The notes beneath the pieces were generated by a model that was not told the DNA's origin, ran no database searches, and worked only from the letters and a program-made list of their open reading frames with translations. A program made the translations under genes and the position numbers. A DNA stretch of 64,000 nt from Pontibacillus salicampi (GTDB lineage: Bacteria > Bacillota > Bacilli > Bacillales > BH030062), in NCBI RefSeq assembly GCF_042434395.1, contig NZ_JBHLTP010000001.1, positions 1-64,000 of the forward strand, written 5' to 3'. This document shows, piece after piece, positions 39,771-48,506 of this stretch. Each line of letters begins with the position of its first letter. Position 1 is the stretch's first letter.

Positions 39771-40889
39771 TTATTCAAACAAGGAGAGGTATTCACCATA
39801 CCCTTTCTCTTTCAACTCATCCTTTGGGATAAAATCCATAGCTGCTGAATTCATGCAATATCGCAGTCCGGTTGGTTCTGGGCCGTCTTCAAATACATGT
39901 CCGAGATGAGAATCAGCCTTTTTACTTCGTACCTCTGTACGGGTACCAAATAATCCTCGGTCTGGTTTGGTCACAATATTTGCTTCCTCCAGTGGTTTTG
40001 TAAAACTAGGCCAGCCAGTTCCTGATTTGTATTTATCCTTTGAACTGAAGAGAGGCTCTCCAGATACGATATCTACATATATTCCTTCTTCCTTGTTGTC
40101 CCAATATTTGTTGTTAAAGGGCTCTTCAGTTCCATCTTCTTGCGTTACTTCATATTGTATATCTGTAAGCTTCTCTTGTAACTCTTCCTCTGAATACGTG
40201 GTGGCATTGTTTGTTTGTGTAGTCGGCACAGTTACTTCTCTATCGTTCCCCCATACATCGTCTAAAAATGCGTCACGGCCAGAGTTTTTTCTATAAATTT
40301 TATAGCGGACTGGGTTTTTCTCGTAATAGTTCTGATGATATTCCTCTGCCTTATAGAAGATGCTCGCCTCTGTAATCGGGGTCACAATATCTTCCTCAAA
40401 CCGGTCAGATTCCTTTAATTCCTGTAAGGACTGCTCCGCTGCTTGCTTTTGTTCCTGATTGTGATAGAAAATGCCGGTCGTATATTGCTCTCCTCGGTCA
40501 ACGAATTGGCCTTCTGCATCAGTTGGATCGATTTGTCGCCAGAAGATATCCAGCAATCTTTCATAGCTAACCTGATCTGGGTCATAATGAACCTGTACTG
40601 CTTCTATATGTCCAGTCGTTCCAGAGGAAACATCATTATAGGATGGATTTTCTATCTCTCCTCCCGTATAGCCCGATATAACGTCACTTACACCTTCCAA
40701 TTTTTCGAATGGTGGCTCCATGCACCAGAAACAGCCTCCTGCAAACGTAGCTACTCCTTCATATTCCTCAGCCTTCACTTCCGTACTCCCTGTAGATCGA
40801 TGAAATAAATAGTTATATGCCATTGGGCCAAACACAGCAGCAATTAGAAGGACAGCTAGTACACCAATTATTGTCTTTTTTCTTCTCAT
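39771..40889 (-). CDS. msrAB: Membrane-anchored MsrA-MsrB methionine sulfoxide reductase fusion
   Basis: The 372-residue protein has an N-terminal membrane anchor (about 5-28), so the catalytic domains lie outside the membrane. MsrA (about 44-200) has GGCFWC with Cys53/Cys56 and acts on Met-S-sulfoxide. MsrB (about 225-365) has catalytic Cys345 in RYCMNSA and acts on Met-R-sulfoxide. The MsrB part lacks the zinc CxxC pairs. Its ATG overlaps the stop of the histidine kinase gene (ATGA), so it is the last gene of the DM13 - regulator - kinase operon and repairs surface proteins, probably under that regulator's control. Confidence 0.93.
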   Translation of the reverse strand: MRRKKTIIGVLAVLLIAAVFGPMAYNYLFHRSTGSTEVKAEEYEGVATFAGGCFWCMEPPFEKLEGVSDVISGYTGGEIENPSYNDVSSGTTGHIEAVQVHYDPDQVSYERLLDIFWRQIDPTDAEGQFVDRGEQYTTGIFYHNQEQKQAAEQSLQELKESDRFEEDIVTPITEASIFYKAEEYHQNYYEKNPVRYKIYRKNSGRDAFLDDVWGNDREVTVPTTQTNNATTYSEEELQEKLTDIQYEVTQEDGTEEPFNNKYWDNKEEGIYVDIVSGEPLFSSKDKYKSGTGWPSFTKPLEEANIVTKPDRGLFGTRTEVRSKKADSHLGHVFEDGPEPTGLRYCMNSAAMDFIPKDELKEKGYGEYLSLFE

Positions 40890-41935
40890 GCATGCTCCTC
40901 CTTTTTCTCATGGGGGATAGTAAACCAAAACGTCGTTCCTTTTCCTATGGCACTCTCTACATTAATCTCTCCCCCATGGTGTTCAATTATTTCTTTACTA
41001 ATGGCAAGCCCCAATCCGGAGCCGCCATACTGCTTGTTCCTAGATTTTTCAACACGGTAAAATCGTTCAAAAATGTCTTGATGATGCTTCTCTGAAATTC
41101 CAGGTCCATTATCTGAAACACGAAAGATTGTTTGTGTTCCCTCTTGTTCTGCCTGAAGCTGAATGCGGCCCTTCTCTCCCGTATAACGAATAGCGTTATC
41201 CACTAGATTACTGAGTACTCGCTTTAGTTGATTAGGAATACCATACAAAACGAGAGGGTGCTCTGGAATATCCACATCCATCGTAATGTCCTTTTCGCGG
41301 ATGATTATCTCAAATTCCTGCAATGTCTCCAATATCAATTGATCAATGTGAACAACCTCCATTGCTACATTCATCTGGTTTTGTTCCAGCTGAGATAAAT
41401 CTAATAACTCCCGGATGAGTAAGGAAAGTCTATTTGTTTCATTTTGAATGGTTTGCAAATATACCTCTCTTGTTTGCTCATCTTTAATAATTCCATCCTG
41501 TAACGCTTCCACATACGACTGTATGGAAGCAATTGGCGTCTTTAAATCATGAGAGATATTAGCGATTAGCTCCTGTTTAAACGCTTCTGATTGCTTCACC
41601 TTTCGAAACATTTCATCCAGATTATCTCCCATATGATTAAAATGAGCCGCTACATCCTTAATTTCCTTCGGGCCTTTTTCTTCAAGCTTAGTATCAAACT
41701 GCCCTTCCGATATACGTTTAGATTTTTCAGTGAGCTGTTGGAAGCCTTTTAATAGCGGGTGAGTTACCATCATATGAGATAAAACCGAGATAATTCCCGC
41801 TCCCACTGTAATGCTTGATAGCAGGATAACTACGTCTGTGGGAAGATACATTCGAATATAACTAATTAACAGGAAGGCTATAATAATGGATATGGATAAT
41901 AGGTTGGAAGCTAACAGGATTGTCCTAAGCTTCAT
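40886..41935 (-). CDS. Sensor histidine kinase (intramembrane-sensing type)
   Basis: The 349-residue kinase has two membrane helices (about 4-27 and 34-60) joined by only a few extracytoplasmic residues, so it has no external sensor domain. HAMP (about 60-115), HisKA with ANISHDLKTPIASI (His about 128), and HATPase motifs N (NLVDNAIRY), G1 (DNGPGI) and G2 (GSGLGL) follow. Start at 41935 with AAGGAAGGG 6 nt upstream; it overlaps the regulator gene by 11 nt and msrAB by 4 nt. Confidence 0.9.
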   Translation of the reverse strand: MKLRTILLASNLLSISIIIAFLLISYIRMYLPTDVVILLSSITVGAGIISVLSHMMVTHPLLKGFQQLTEKSKRISEGQFDTKLEEKGPKEIKDVAAHFNHMGDNLDEMFRKVKQSEAFKQELIANISHDLKTPIASIQSYVEALQDGIIKDEQTREVYLQTIQNETNRLSLLIRELLDLSQLEQNQMNVAMEVVHIDQLILETLQEFEIIIREKDITMDVDIPEHPLVLYGIPNQLKRVLSNLVDNAIRYTGEKGRIQLQAEQEGTQTIFRVSDNGPGISEKHHQDIFERFYRVEKSRNKQYGGSGLGLAISKEIIEHHGGEINVESAIGKGTTFWFTIPHEKKEEHA

Positions 41936-42626
41936 ACGAATCCCTTCCTTCAAATTTATAGCCAATTCCCCACACCGTATGGATAAACTGAGGATGGGCC
42001 GGTTCCTCTTCAATTTTCTCCCTCAGCTTACGAATGTGTACATTAACTGTATTCGTATCGCCTTCATATTCATAGCCCCAAATTTTCTCTAATAATTGAG
42101 AACGAGAGAAAACCTGGGCTTCATGCTCGATAAAAAACCAAAGCAAATCAAATTCCTTGGCTGTCATCTCAACCGGCTTCCCACCCTTCGTAACAAGGCG
42201 TCTGCTATAATCAATCGTAACGTCTGCAAAGGAAACGTGTTTACTTTTCTGCTTAGCAGGACGGTCATACCTTCGTAATACATTCTTTAAACGTAAAACA
42301 AGCTCCCTTGGACTGAATGGTTTCGTAATGTAATCATCTACACCGATAGATAGACCAAACAATCGGTCTTTTTCCTGACCTAGAGCCGTTAAGAGCATAA
42401 CAGGGATATCATCGTCAAACCTTATTTCTTCAGCAATATCTAATCCGCTTTTATACGGCATCATTATGTCTAAAATAACAGCATCTGGTTTCTTCTTTTT
42501 CCAAGTGTCCATCGCTTCCATGCCATCTCTGGCTATGAGCACCTCATACCCTTCCCTCTCGAGATACCGACGGCACACATCTACAATATTCTCATCATCT
42601 TCGGCTAGTAAAATTGTATAATGCAA
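41925..42626 (-). CDS. OmpR-family response regulator
   Basis: The 233-residue regulator has a receiver domain (about 1-120) with acidic pair E9/D10, phospho-acceptor D53 (AVILDIMMP), T82 and K104. The C-terminal winged helix (about 130-230) contains EMTAKEFDLLWFF and DTNTVNVHIRKLREKI. TTG start at 42626 with GGTGA upstream, 17 nt after the DM13 gene. Cognate to the downstream kinase. Confidence 0.93.
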   Translation of the reverse strand: MHYTILLAEDDENIVDVCRRYLEREGYEVLIARDGMEAMDTWKKKKPDAVILDIMMPYKSGLDIAEEIRFDDDIPVMLLTALGQEKDRLFGLSIGVDDYITKPFSPRELVLRLKNVLRRYDRPAKQKSKHVSFADVTIDYSRRLVTKGGKPVEMTAKEFDLLWFFIEHEAQVFSRSQLLEKIWGYEYEGDTNTVNVHIRKLREKIEEEPAHPQFIHTVWGIGYKFEGRDSYEA

Positions 42627-42642
42627 TGACTCACCACATTCC

Positions 42643-43182
42643 TTATTCGCCTTTGGTTAATTCCGCTAGACCAAAACTTACGCTGAATGCTTTACACCAA
42701 ATGACTATTTGGTCTCCATCTTTCACATTCAATCCTTCTGGAATTTCATAGTTTTGGCTTCCTTTATTTCCTTTCAGCTTTCCAAGCGAGGTACCTTGTG
42801 CTGGATCCTGGTCAGCTTTTACATGATAGACATATAAATCAGGTCCATTCGTAGCTTGGAATTGTGTAAATCGAATAATTTGCTCATCTTTATAGAATTC
42901 GGCTTTTCCTTCTGCATTATGCTGCTGATCTGCTCCTTGAAAGGAACCTGTTAGGTGAGCGGAGGGTTTAGCTTGTTCTGTTTTCTCCTCTGCTGTTTGT
43001 TCCTCTTCATCTGTTTCCTCTTTCATCGTATCATTTTGTTCATTCTCAGAAGAATTGTCAGCTGAAGCTGGAAAATCCTCTTCCACTGTTTTATCCAAAA
43101 ATAGTGGAGACACAAGCCACCAGCCTACTAATAAAACGCCAATTAATGCTATTCCGGAGCCAAAATACATCACTTTCTTCAT
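42643..43182 (-). CDS. Membrane-anchored DM13-domain protein
   Basis: The 179-residue protein has an N-terminal membrane helix (about 5-28), an acidic Glu/Thr-rich linker (about 32-72), and an extracytoplasmic DM13 domain (about 75-177) ending IVIWCKAFSVSFGLAEL with the single conserved Cys163. DM13 domains are predicted to be redox-active or electron-transfer modules, sometimes linked to DOMON/cytochrome proteins. It is the first gene of the operon, 17 nt from the regulator, and a candidate signal or repair partner of MsrAB. Confidence 0.85.
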   Translation of the reverse strand: MKKVMYFGSGIALIGVLLVGWWLVSPLFLDKTVEEDFPASADNSSENEQNDTMKEETDEEEQTAEEKTEQAKPSAHLTGSFQGADQQHNAEGKAEFYKDEQIIRFTQFQATNGPDLYVYHVKADQDPAQGTSLGKLKGNKGSQNYEIPEGLNVKDGDQIVIWCKAFSVSFGLAELTKGE

Positions 43183-43423
43183 ATAGAGCTTCCCCTCCTC
43201 TAAGGACTATACCTACACCTTAAAAGAAAGTAATTATTAAATCGTAAGGAAAAGATAAAATTTCTATAAATTCTTTTATACTTCCATTGTACGAGATAAC
43301 CGGATAAGATTCACCGCTGAATAGGTCATTAGATAGATATTACCAATTTTGGGAAGCTCCCAATTGAGCGCTTACATGAGCTTTCGTTATACTGGATGTA
43401 ATGAACTGACAGGGGGAAATTTG

Positions 43424-44626
43424 ATGGAACCTATAGAAACGGTGTATCATTCCAATTTTAAAAGAGGGGCTTACTCTTTTTATCAATCGATCCGTCACCA
43501 AGACCCAATCTTTCCGATGTCCAAACAATATAACCATACTTCCTGGCTCATCACACGCTACGATGATGTAAAGGAGCTTTTAAAAAGCCAAAGCTTTATA
43601 AAGGATCAATCCAAGTTATTCTCACCAGCCGAACGAGAAAAGAACCCTAACGATATGGAAATAAATATCTTCCAGCACATGATGTTAGATGTAGACCCAC
43701 CTGATCATACAAGACTCCGTAGGCTAGTCCAGCCTTTTTTCAATCCAAAATCCATTCGGGCAATGGAGCCAAGAATACAAACCGTAGCAGACACATTAAT
43801 AGAAGAAATGAGACATAAAGATGGTCCTCTTGATTTAATTGATGATTTTGCTTTTCCATTACCAATTATCGTCATTAGTGAGCTGCTAGGAGTACCGGCA
43901 GAGGACAGGAATTCCTTCAGACAATGGTCGAATACTATCGTCGCTGCAGCTGATGAATTTGAGGAAAGCTTTATAGAAGATGTTCAAGCCTTCTCTACGT
44001 ACTTAACTAAATTATTCGAAGAAAGGAGAAATAATCCACAAGACGACCTCATTTCTAAGCTGCTTCAGGCAGAGGAGGAAGGGGAAAAGCTCCATACCCA
44101 GGAGCTGTACTCCATGGTCGTGCTGCTTATCATTGCAGGTCATGAAACAACTGTAAATTTAATTGCTAATACGATGTATGCTTTATTTCAGCATCCAGAT
44201 CAGCTGAAGCAATTGAAGGAAGATCACTCGTTCATAGAGTCTGCTATAGAAGAAGGTCTTCGCTTTTACAGTCCTGTTGATTTCTCTACTGCACGCTGGG
44301 CTGGAGAGGATATGAGCTTTCGCGGTAAAGAAATAAAACGGGGGGATTTTGTGGTAGCCTCCTTAAGCTCTGCAAATCGAGATGAAGCGAAGTTTGAAGC
44401 GGCGGATACGTTCGATATCACTAGAAAGGACAATCAGCACCTTGCCTTTGGCTTAGGTATCCATTTCTGCCTAGGGGCACCGCTCGCTAGATTGGAAGGG
44501 AAAATCGCCTTACAAACTCTATTCACAGCCTTTCCATATATCCACCTCGCCCCATCCGCTCAGCCTAAATGGAAGGAAATCTTTCTCCTTCGCGGACTGG
44601 AAAAGCTTGAGGTTGAATTAACCTAG
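43424..44626 (+). CDS. Cytochrome P450
   Basis: The 400-residue soluble bacterial P450 shows the I-helix oxygen-binding motif AGHETT (238-243), K-helix E277-x-x-R280, and the heme loop FGLGIHFCLG with Cys349. Typical of CYP107/109-type enzymes that need a separate ferredoxin and reductase; none is nearby. Substrate unknown. ATG at 43424 with GGGGG 9 nt upstream; a 25-residue upstream extension is rejected. Confidence 0.93.
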   Translation: MEPIETVYHSNFKRGAYSFYQSIRHQDPIFPMSKQYNHTSWLITRYDDVKELLKSQSFIKDQSKLFSPAEREKNPNDMEINIFQHMMLDVDPPDHTRLRRLVQPFFNPKSIRAMEPRIQTVADTLIEEMRHKDGPLDLIDDFAFPLPIIVISELLGVPAEDRNSFRQWSNTIVAAADEFEESFIEDVQAFSTYLTKLFEERRNNPQDDLISKLLQAEEEGEKLHTQELYSMVVLLIIAGHETTVNLIANTMYALFQHPDQLKQLKEDHSFIESAIEEGLRFYSPVDFSTARWAGEDMSFRGKEIKRGDFVVASLSSANRDEAKFEAADTFDITRKDNQHLAFGLGIHFCLGAPLARLEGKIALQTLFTAFPYIHLAPSAQPKWKEIFLLRGLEKLEVELT

Positions 44627-44754
44627 GGTAGCTCGTAAGGAGAACTGGGTGGGTTCCGCAGGAGAGAGGATTGGTTACACCTTTTTCCTACATATCCCGA
44701 ATCCTGCCGCATAAGAGGTTGTACACACCTAATGAGACATGAACAGAGCCAAAT

Positions 44755-44806
44755 AAAAAGAAGTCTCCTTCGGGACAATTCCCAAAAGAGGCTTCTTTCC
44801 TTGTAT
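44755..44806 (-). terminator. Terminator of the YtrA-type ABC operon
   Basis: AAGAAG.CTC ... GAG.CTTCTT stem read leftward, followed by TTTTT. Confidence 0.75.
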
Positions 44807-44814
44807 GTTCCATA

Positions 44815-45519
44815 TTACCTCGCTCTGGCCGCTATGGTGGTGGCTTTTCGGAGCAGGGTCCAGTTTGGAAGGAAGGCTAGTAATGGGAATAGCAGCAGCG
44901 CCCAATAGCGAAATTCAATTGCGGATTCCTGCACAATTAGAAACATATCTATAAGCGGCTGTCTTGTCGCAGGAGCAGCAAGAATAATGAACAGAACTGA
45001 TAAAGTGATGAATCCTCCTACCATGCCATATCGATAGAAGATTGATCCTAGTAGAAAGCTAACAGAAAGAACTAGAAAACTAAATGCAGCTAATAATCCA
45101 ATTTCATTTAGCACCGTATTTTCTAAATGTAAGAGATTTAGCATCGTGTAATGAGTAATACTCGTATAGTTACTCACTTCTAGTATAGCTGAGAAAATAC
45201 GATTAAGGACGAAATGAACCGTTGATAACGCAAGCGACAGCAACAAAATGAATATACCTGCTCCAGCTACATATCTGCCCCTGGTAATTCCAAGCCTTAT
45301 ACAAAAGGGGAATGTTTCTTTCGTCATATAAAATCCAGAAATAGCTGCAAAAATGAGTACAATCGGACCTGTAAATACGATGATATCCGTTCCTTCCATG
45401 AATATACTAACTATAGTAAAGCCTGCTAGCGAAGCAGACATTATGGAAAAAAAGACAATAAAGGAAAAACGATAGTCGGCAATAAAATAGTGGATGAGTG
45501 CTTTCATATCTCTAAGCAT
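44815..45519 (-). CDS. ABC transporter permease, unknown substrate
   Basis: The 234-residue protein has about six hydrophobic helices (20-40, 44-64, 84-105, 140-160, 165-186, 205-222). It resembles small permeases of GntR/YtrA-controlled ABC exporters. It overlaps the ATPase gene by 8 nt, so it is the last gene of a three-gene operon. Confidence 0.8.
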   Translation of the reverse strand: MLRDMKALIHYFIADYRFSFIVFFSIMSASLAGFTIVSIFMEGTDIIVFTGPIVLIFAAISGFYMTKETFPFCIRLGITRGRYVAGAGIFILLLSLALSTVHFVLNRIFSAILEVSNYTSITHYTMLNLLHLENTVLNEIGLLAAFSFLVLSVSFLLGSIFYRYGMVGGFITLSVLFIILAAPATRQPLIDMFLIVQESAIEFRYWALLLFPLLAFLPNWTLLRKATTIAARAR

Positions 45520-46387
45520 GGGATAGCTCCTCCTCTGATCCTGATAAATGAACCGTTATATCTTGAATGGTCATACGCTCTGCTTCTAACCCCATTGAAA
45601 CAGCCTCTTCAATAGAAAGATTCTCATCAAATAGATTAGCAGTCTTCCTGCCCATCATCTCCTTGACACCTAGGATGTGCTTCCCTTCACAGAAAGCATC
45701 AACGACCTCTTTCTTCCCACTGATGTGCAGACTCTTTTCTATTAATTCATCAGCTGGCTCATGAAGCAGCAGGCTGCCTTCCTTTAGAATCATTACCTCT
45801 TCAAATAGGTTGCTTACCTCATCAATTAAGTGGGTGGAGAGAATGATGGTTCGGGGATATGCTTCATATTCCTCCAGCAGTATGTCATAAAATGTGTAGC
45901 GTGCAGACGCGTCTAATCCAATATATGGTTCATCCAGAATAGTTACCTTTGCTCGGCTGGACAGCCCAATTATAATACCAAGGGCTGATTCCATCCCTTT
46001 AGAAAGCCCCTTCGTATTCAGCTTAGGCTTCAGATTGAATTGTTTCAATAACCGTTCGGCTGTATCCGCTGACCAATTCGGGTAAAATTGAGAGGCAATG
46101 TATAATATGTCTTTCACCTTCAACCGCCGTTTAAAATTACTGCTTTCATTAATAAGGCAAACGTCCTTTGTTATCGCCCTATTATTAAAGGGGGAACTAC
46201 CATTTAATAAAATATCGCCGCTAGTAGGAAGAAGATGACCAGCCATGAGGTGCATAAGTGTAGTCTTACCAGCACCATTCTTCCCAAGCAAACCGTATAT
46301 TTTATCCTCCTCCAACGATAGATTTACATCGTGCAGCGCATAAAAAGAACCGAATTTTTTAGATAGTGCTTTACTTTGTATGTTCAT
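45512..46387 (-). CDS. ABC transporter ATP-binding protein
   Basis: The 291-residue ATPase has Walker A GLLGKNGAGKTTL (about 32-44), a degenerate signature LSKGMESALG (about 129-138), Walker B VTILDEPYIGLD (about 150-161) and an H-loop STHLIDE. The departure from LSGGQ is typical of the YtrB/BcrA-like exporters involved in cell-envelope antibiotic response. Its start immediately follows the GntR gene stop. Confidence 0.88.
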   Translation of the reverse strand: MNIQSKALSKKFGSFYALHDVNLSLEEDKIYGLLGKNGAGKTTLMHLMAGHLLPTSGDILLNGSSPFNNRAITKDVCLINESSNFKRRLKVKDILYIASQFYPNWSADTAERLLKQFNLKPKLNTKGLSKGMESALGIIIGLSSRAKVTILDEPYIGLDASARYTFYDILLEEYEAYPRTIILSTHLIDEVSNLFEEVMILKEGSLLLHEPADELIEKSLHISGKKEVVDAFCEGKHILGVKEMMGRKTANLFDENLSIEEAVSMGLEAERMTIQDITVHLSGSEEELSHA

Positions 46388-46750
46388 TTACCGTTCCTCC
46401 TCTAGAAGCTGATGTATGTCTTCGTTGGATATGCCTAGTTTATCTGCTTCCCCTTTTAATGGAATAATATAGTCCTGATAAAAATCCTCTCTTCTCTTGT
46501 TTAAAACGATCTGTCTTGCCCCATCGGCTACGAACATGCCAATCCCCCGCTTCTTATATACGACTCCCTCATCCACTAATAAATTGATACCCTTTGCTGC
46601 TGTAGCTGGATTAATTTGATAAAATTTAGCAATTTCATTAGTAGAGGGGATACGATCCCCCTCTGCCATAGATTCATCCAATATACCAGCTGAGATTTTT
46701 TCAGCAATCTGTTGAAAAATTGGTTTGTCAACGGACAAATCCTGCTCCAT
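46388..46750 (-). CDS. GntR-family (YtrA subfamily) regulator
   Basis: The 120-residue repressor has a winged helix (about 8-75: FQQIAEKISAGILDESMAEGDRIPSTNEIAKFYQINPATAAKGINLLVDEGVVYKKRGIGMFV) and the short C-terminal tail that defines the YtrA subfamily. First gene of the operon with the ATPase and permease; in related systems it represses that operon and responds to envelope-active drugs. Tandem repeats at 46781-46801 are a candidate operator. Confidence 0.9.
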   Translation of the reverse strand: MEQDLSVDKPIFQQIAEKISAGILDESMAEGDRIPSTNEIAKFYQINPATAAKGINLLVDEGVVYKKRGIGMFVADGARQIVLNKRREDFYQDYIIPLKGEADKLGISNEDIHQLLEEER

Positions 46751-46780
46751 ACTTCCACCTTCTTTGGTTCATTACTTATG

Positions 46781-46801
46781 TAACTAACCATATAACTAAC
46801 C
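46781..46801. promoter_or_regulatory. Direct repeats, candidate operator of the YtrA-type regulator
   Basis: TAACTAACC occurs twice (46781-46789 and 46793-46801), 12 bp start to start, 31 bp upstream of the regulator's start codon. Helical-turn spacing suggests a dimer site; binding is inference. Confidence 0.45.
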
Positions 46802-46836
46802 TACCCGAAAGTCAAACCCTTTTTGGAAAAAATAAC

Positions 46837-46876
46837 AAAAAACAGCCAGTACATTACTGTACAGGCTGCCTTATTT
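46837..46876 (-). terminator. Terminator of the hpaB gene
   Basis: CAGCC.GTACA / TGTAC.GGCTG stem read leftward with a T run. Confidence 0.75.
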
Positions 46877-48298
46877 TTCTAAAAATGATTGAACAAATGC
46901 GGTAGCATCCGACTTATCATATTGTTGATACATAATTTGGGACACCCGGATTGGATCTCCGAAGAAGAATCTTTCATATAACGTCTGTCTCGTTCCAAAC
47001 GAGCTCATAGTCAAATCCCAGGCGAGACGATACAATGCTACTTTCTCCCGTCCTGTATGCTTTTTTGATTGGAGGTACGTGTCTAATTCAGGAGCGATGG
47101 AGGAGTTGAAGTCTTTAACGGTAGGGATGGTAATCATACCACTGGCACCAAGCAATTGCACAATTTCCGTGTACCGTGGATAAAGATTTTGAAATTGATG
47201 TATAGCGACGTACAGAAGCTGACGATTCGGCAGGAAAACCCCATCCTCATCCACTTTTCCAGTTGCTTCAGCGCTTAGTAGCAGGGCCTTCTGTGTCTCC
47301 AGACCGGTAATAATTTCGGATACTTTACTCTGAACGTGCTGATATTCGCCGATTTCAATGGATTCGACCATAGATTGGGCAATTCCTAATAATAGCTCTG
47401 TTTTGACAGCTTGGCGGGAGCATATCTGATGCAGGGTTAACGGTACAAATTTGCCCTTATTATAAAGATCGTCCACAGCTTTAATATTTTCGTGGATAAA
47501 CACTCTCTCCCACGGAACAAGGACATGATCAAATACTACAACCGAATCCATCTCTTCAAACCGAGAGGACAATGGGGAATTAAAAGCGGAGTCATCGCCA
47601 ACGAGTGATTGCCTTGCGATAAATTTTAGCCCCTTTGTGTTAGATGGGATGGAGAACGCATAGGCTTCTTCATGGCTGATTTTTCCTGGTGCAGATAATA
47701 CAAATAATTCATCCGTCATGCCACCTTGAGTCGCCAGCAGCTTAGCTCCGTGCATAATAATGCCTTCTTCAGTTGTGTCAATGATTCTCGCATTGGTACA
47801 ATCATCTTCCAATATCGCTAACGAGGATCGATTGTATTGAGGGCTTACAAAAGCATGGGTAAAGGATAAGTCTCGCTCTCTTGCCATTTCATAAAAAGCA
47901 GTTAGACGTTCAGGGTAGCTGTTCATTTCCCCTTTGATAACAGTACTCGATGCAGCATAGGCTGTAATGGCTGTATTCATATAGTCTGGACTTCTTCCCA
48001 TTAATCCCCCTGTGTGCCGGGCCCAAACCTGAACCATCTGCCTTCTTTTCTCAAGATCTTCCTTCGTTCTTGGGATTAAAAAGGAAGCTCCCACTGCATT
48101 ACCTGTCTTATCAGACGTGTATGTCATGACATCCTTATGCTTTAGCTGTAAATCATATAATTCTCCCTGGCTTTTAATTGCTCCTCGAAAAGCAGGGTGT
48201 TCGGATATTCTCCCTTGGATAGGGCTGCCATCCAGCCAAATCTCTGCATGCATACGGTCTATTCTCTTTTTATACTCATCTCCTGATATCACTGGCAT
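46871..48298 (-). CDS. hpaB: 4-hydroxyphenylacetate 3-monooxygenase, oxygenase component (HpaB)
   Basis: The 475-residue FADH2-dependent flavin monooxygenase hydroxylates 4-hydroxyphenylacetate or related phenols. Family segments visible: MTYTSDKTGNAVGASFLIPRT (about 58-78), ATQGGMTDE (about 188-196), VPWERVFIHEN (about 260-270) and LLGASGM (about 388-394). It needs a flavin reductase (HpaC), which is not adjacent. It resembles B. subtilis YoaI. CAGGAG is upstream. Confidence 0.88.
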   Translation of the reverse strand: MPVISGDEYKKRIDRMHAEIWLDGSPIQGRISEHPAFRGAIKSQGELYDLQLKHKDVMTYTSDKTGNAVGASFLIPRTKEDLEKRRQMVQVWARHTGGLMGRSPDYMNTAITAYAASSTVIKGEMNSYPERLTAFYEMARERDLSFTHAFVSPQYNRSSLAILEDDCTNARIIDTTEEGIIMHGAKLLATQGGMTDELFVLSAPGKISHEEAYAFSIPSNTKGLKFIARQSLVGDDSAFNSPLSSRFEEMDSVVVFDHVLVPWERVFIHENIKAVDDLYNKGKFVPLTLHQICSRQAVKTELLLGIAQSMVESIEIGEYQHVQSKVSEIITGLETQKALLLSAEATGKVDEDGVFLPNRQLLYVAIHQFQNLYPRYTEIVQLLGASGMITIPTVKDFNSSIAPELDTYLQSKKHTGREKVALYRLAWDLTMSSFGTRQTLYERFFFGDPIRVSQIMYQQYDKSDATAFVQSFLEK

Positions 48299-48466
48299 AC
48301 CATCACTCCTGATGTTGTTGTGCGAAAGCTATCGATATCATATTTTATTAGGTTCATGGCGGAGTGTGAAAAGGGAGACATTTTTTCCAGATAAAGGGGC
48401 TTCTGACCAGAGCCTTAGGCTTGGTAATATTCTTATCAGATTCGTTTCTCTCTAGAATAAAGAAAA

Positions 48467-48498
48467 AGGATGCCCTGGGGAGTGAGGGCACCCTTTAT
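48467..48498 (-). terminator. Terminator of the matrix/protease operon
   Basis: AAAGGGTGCCCT / AGGGCATCCTTT stem read leftward, followed by T. Confidence 0.85.
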
Positions 48499-48506
48499 TT
48501 CCTCTA

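Noticed and set aside
44627..44754. Possible small RNA after the P450 gene
   Set aside because: Only the leftward terminator of the ABC operon is evident; no promoter or structure reading rightward was found.
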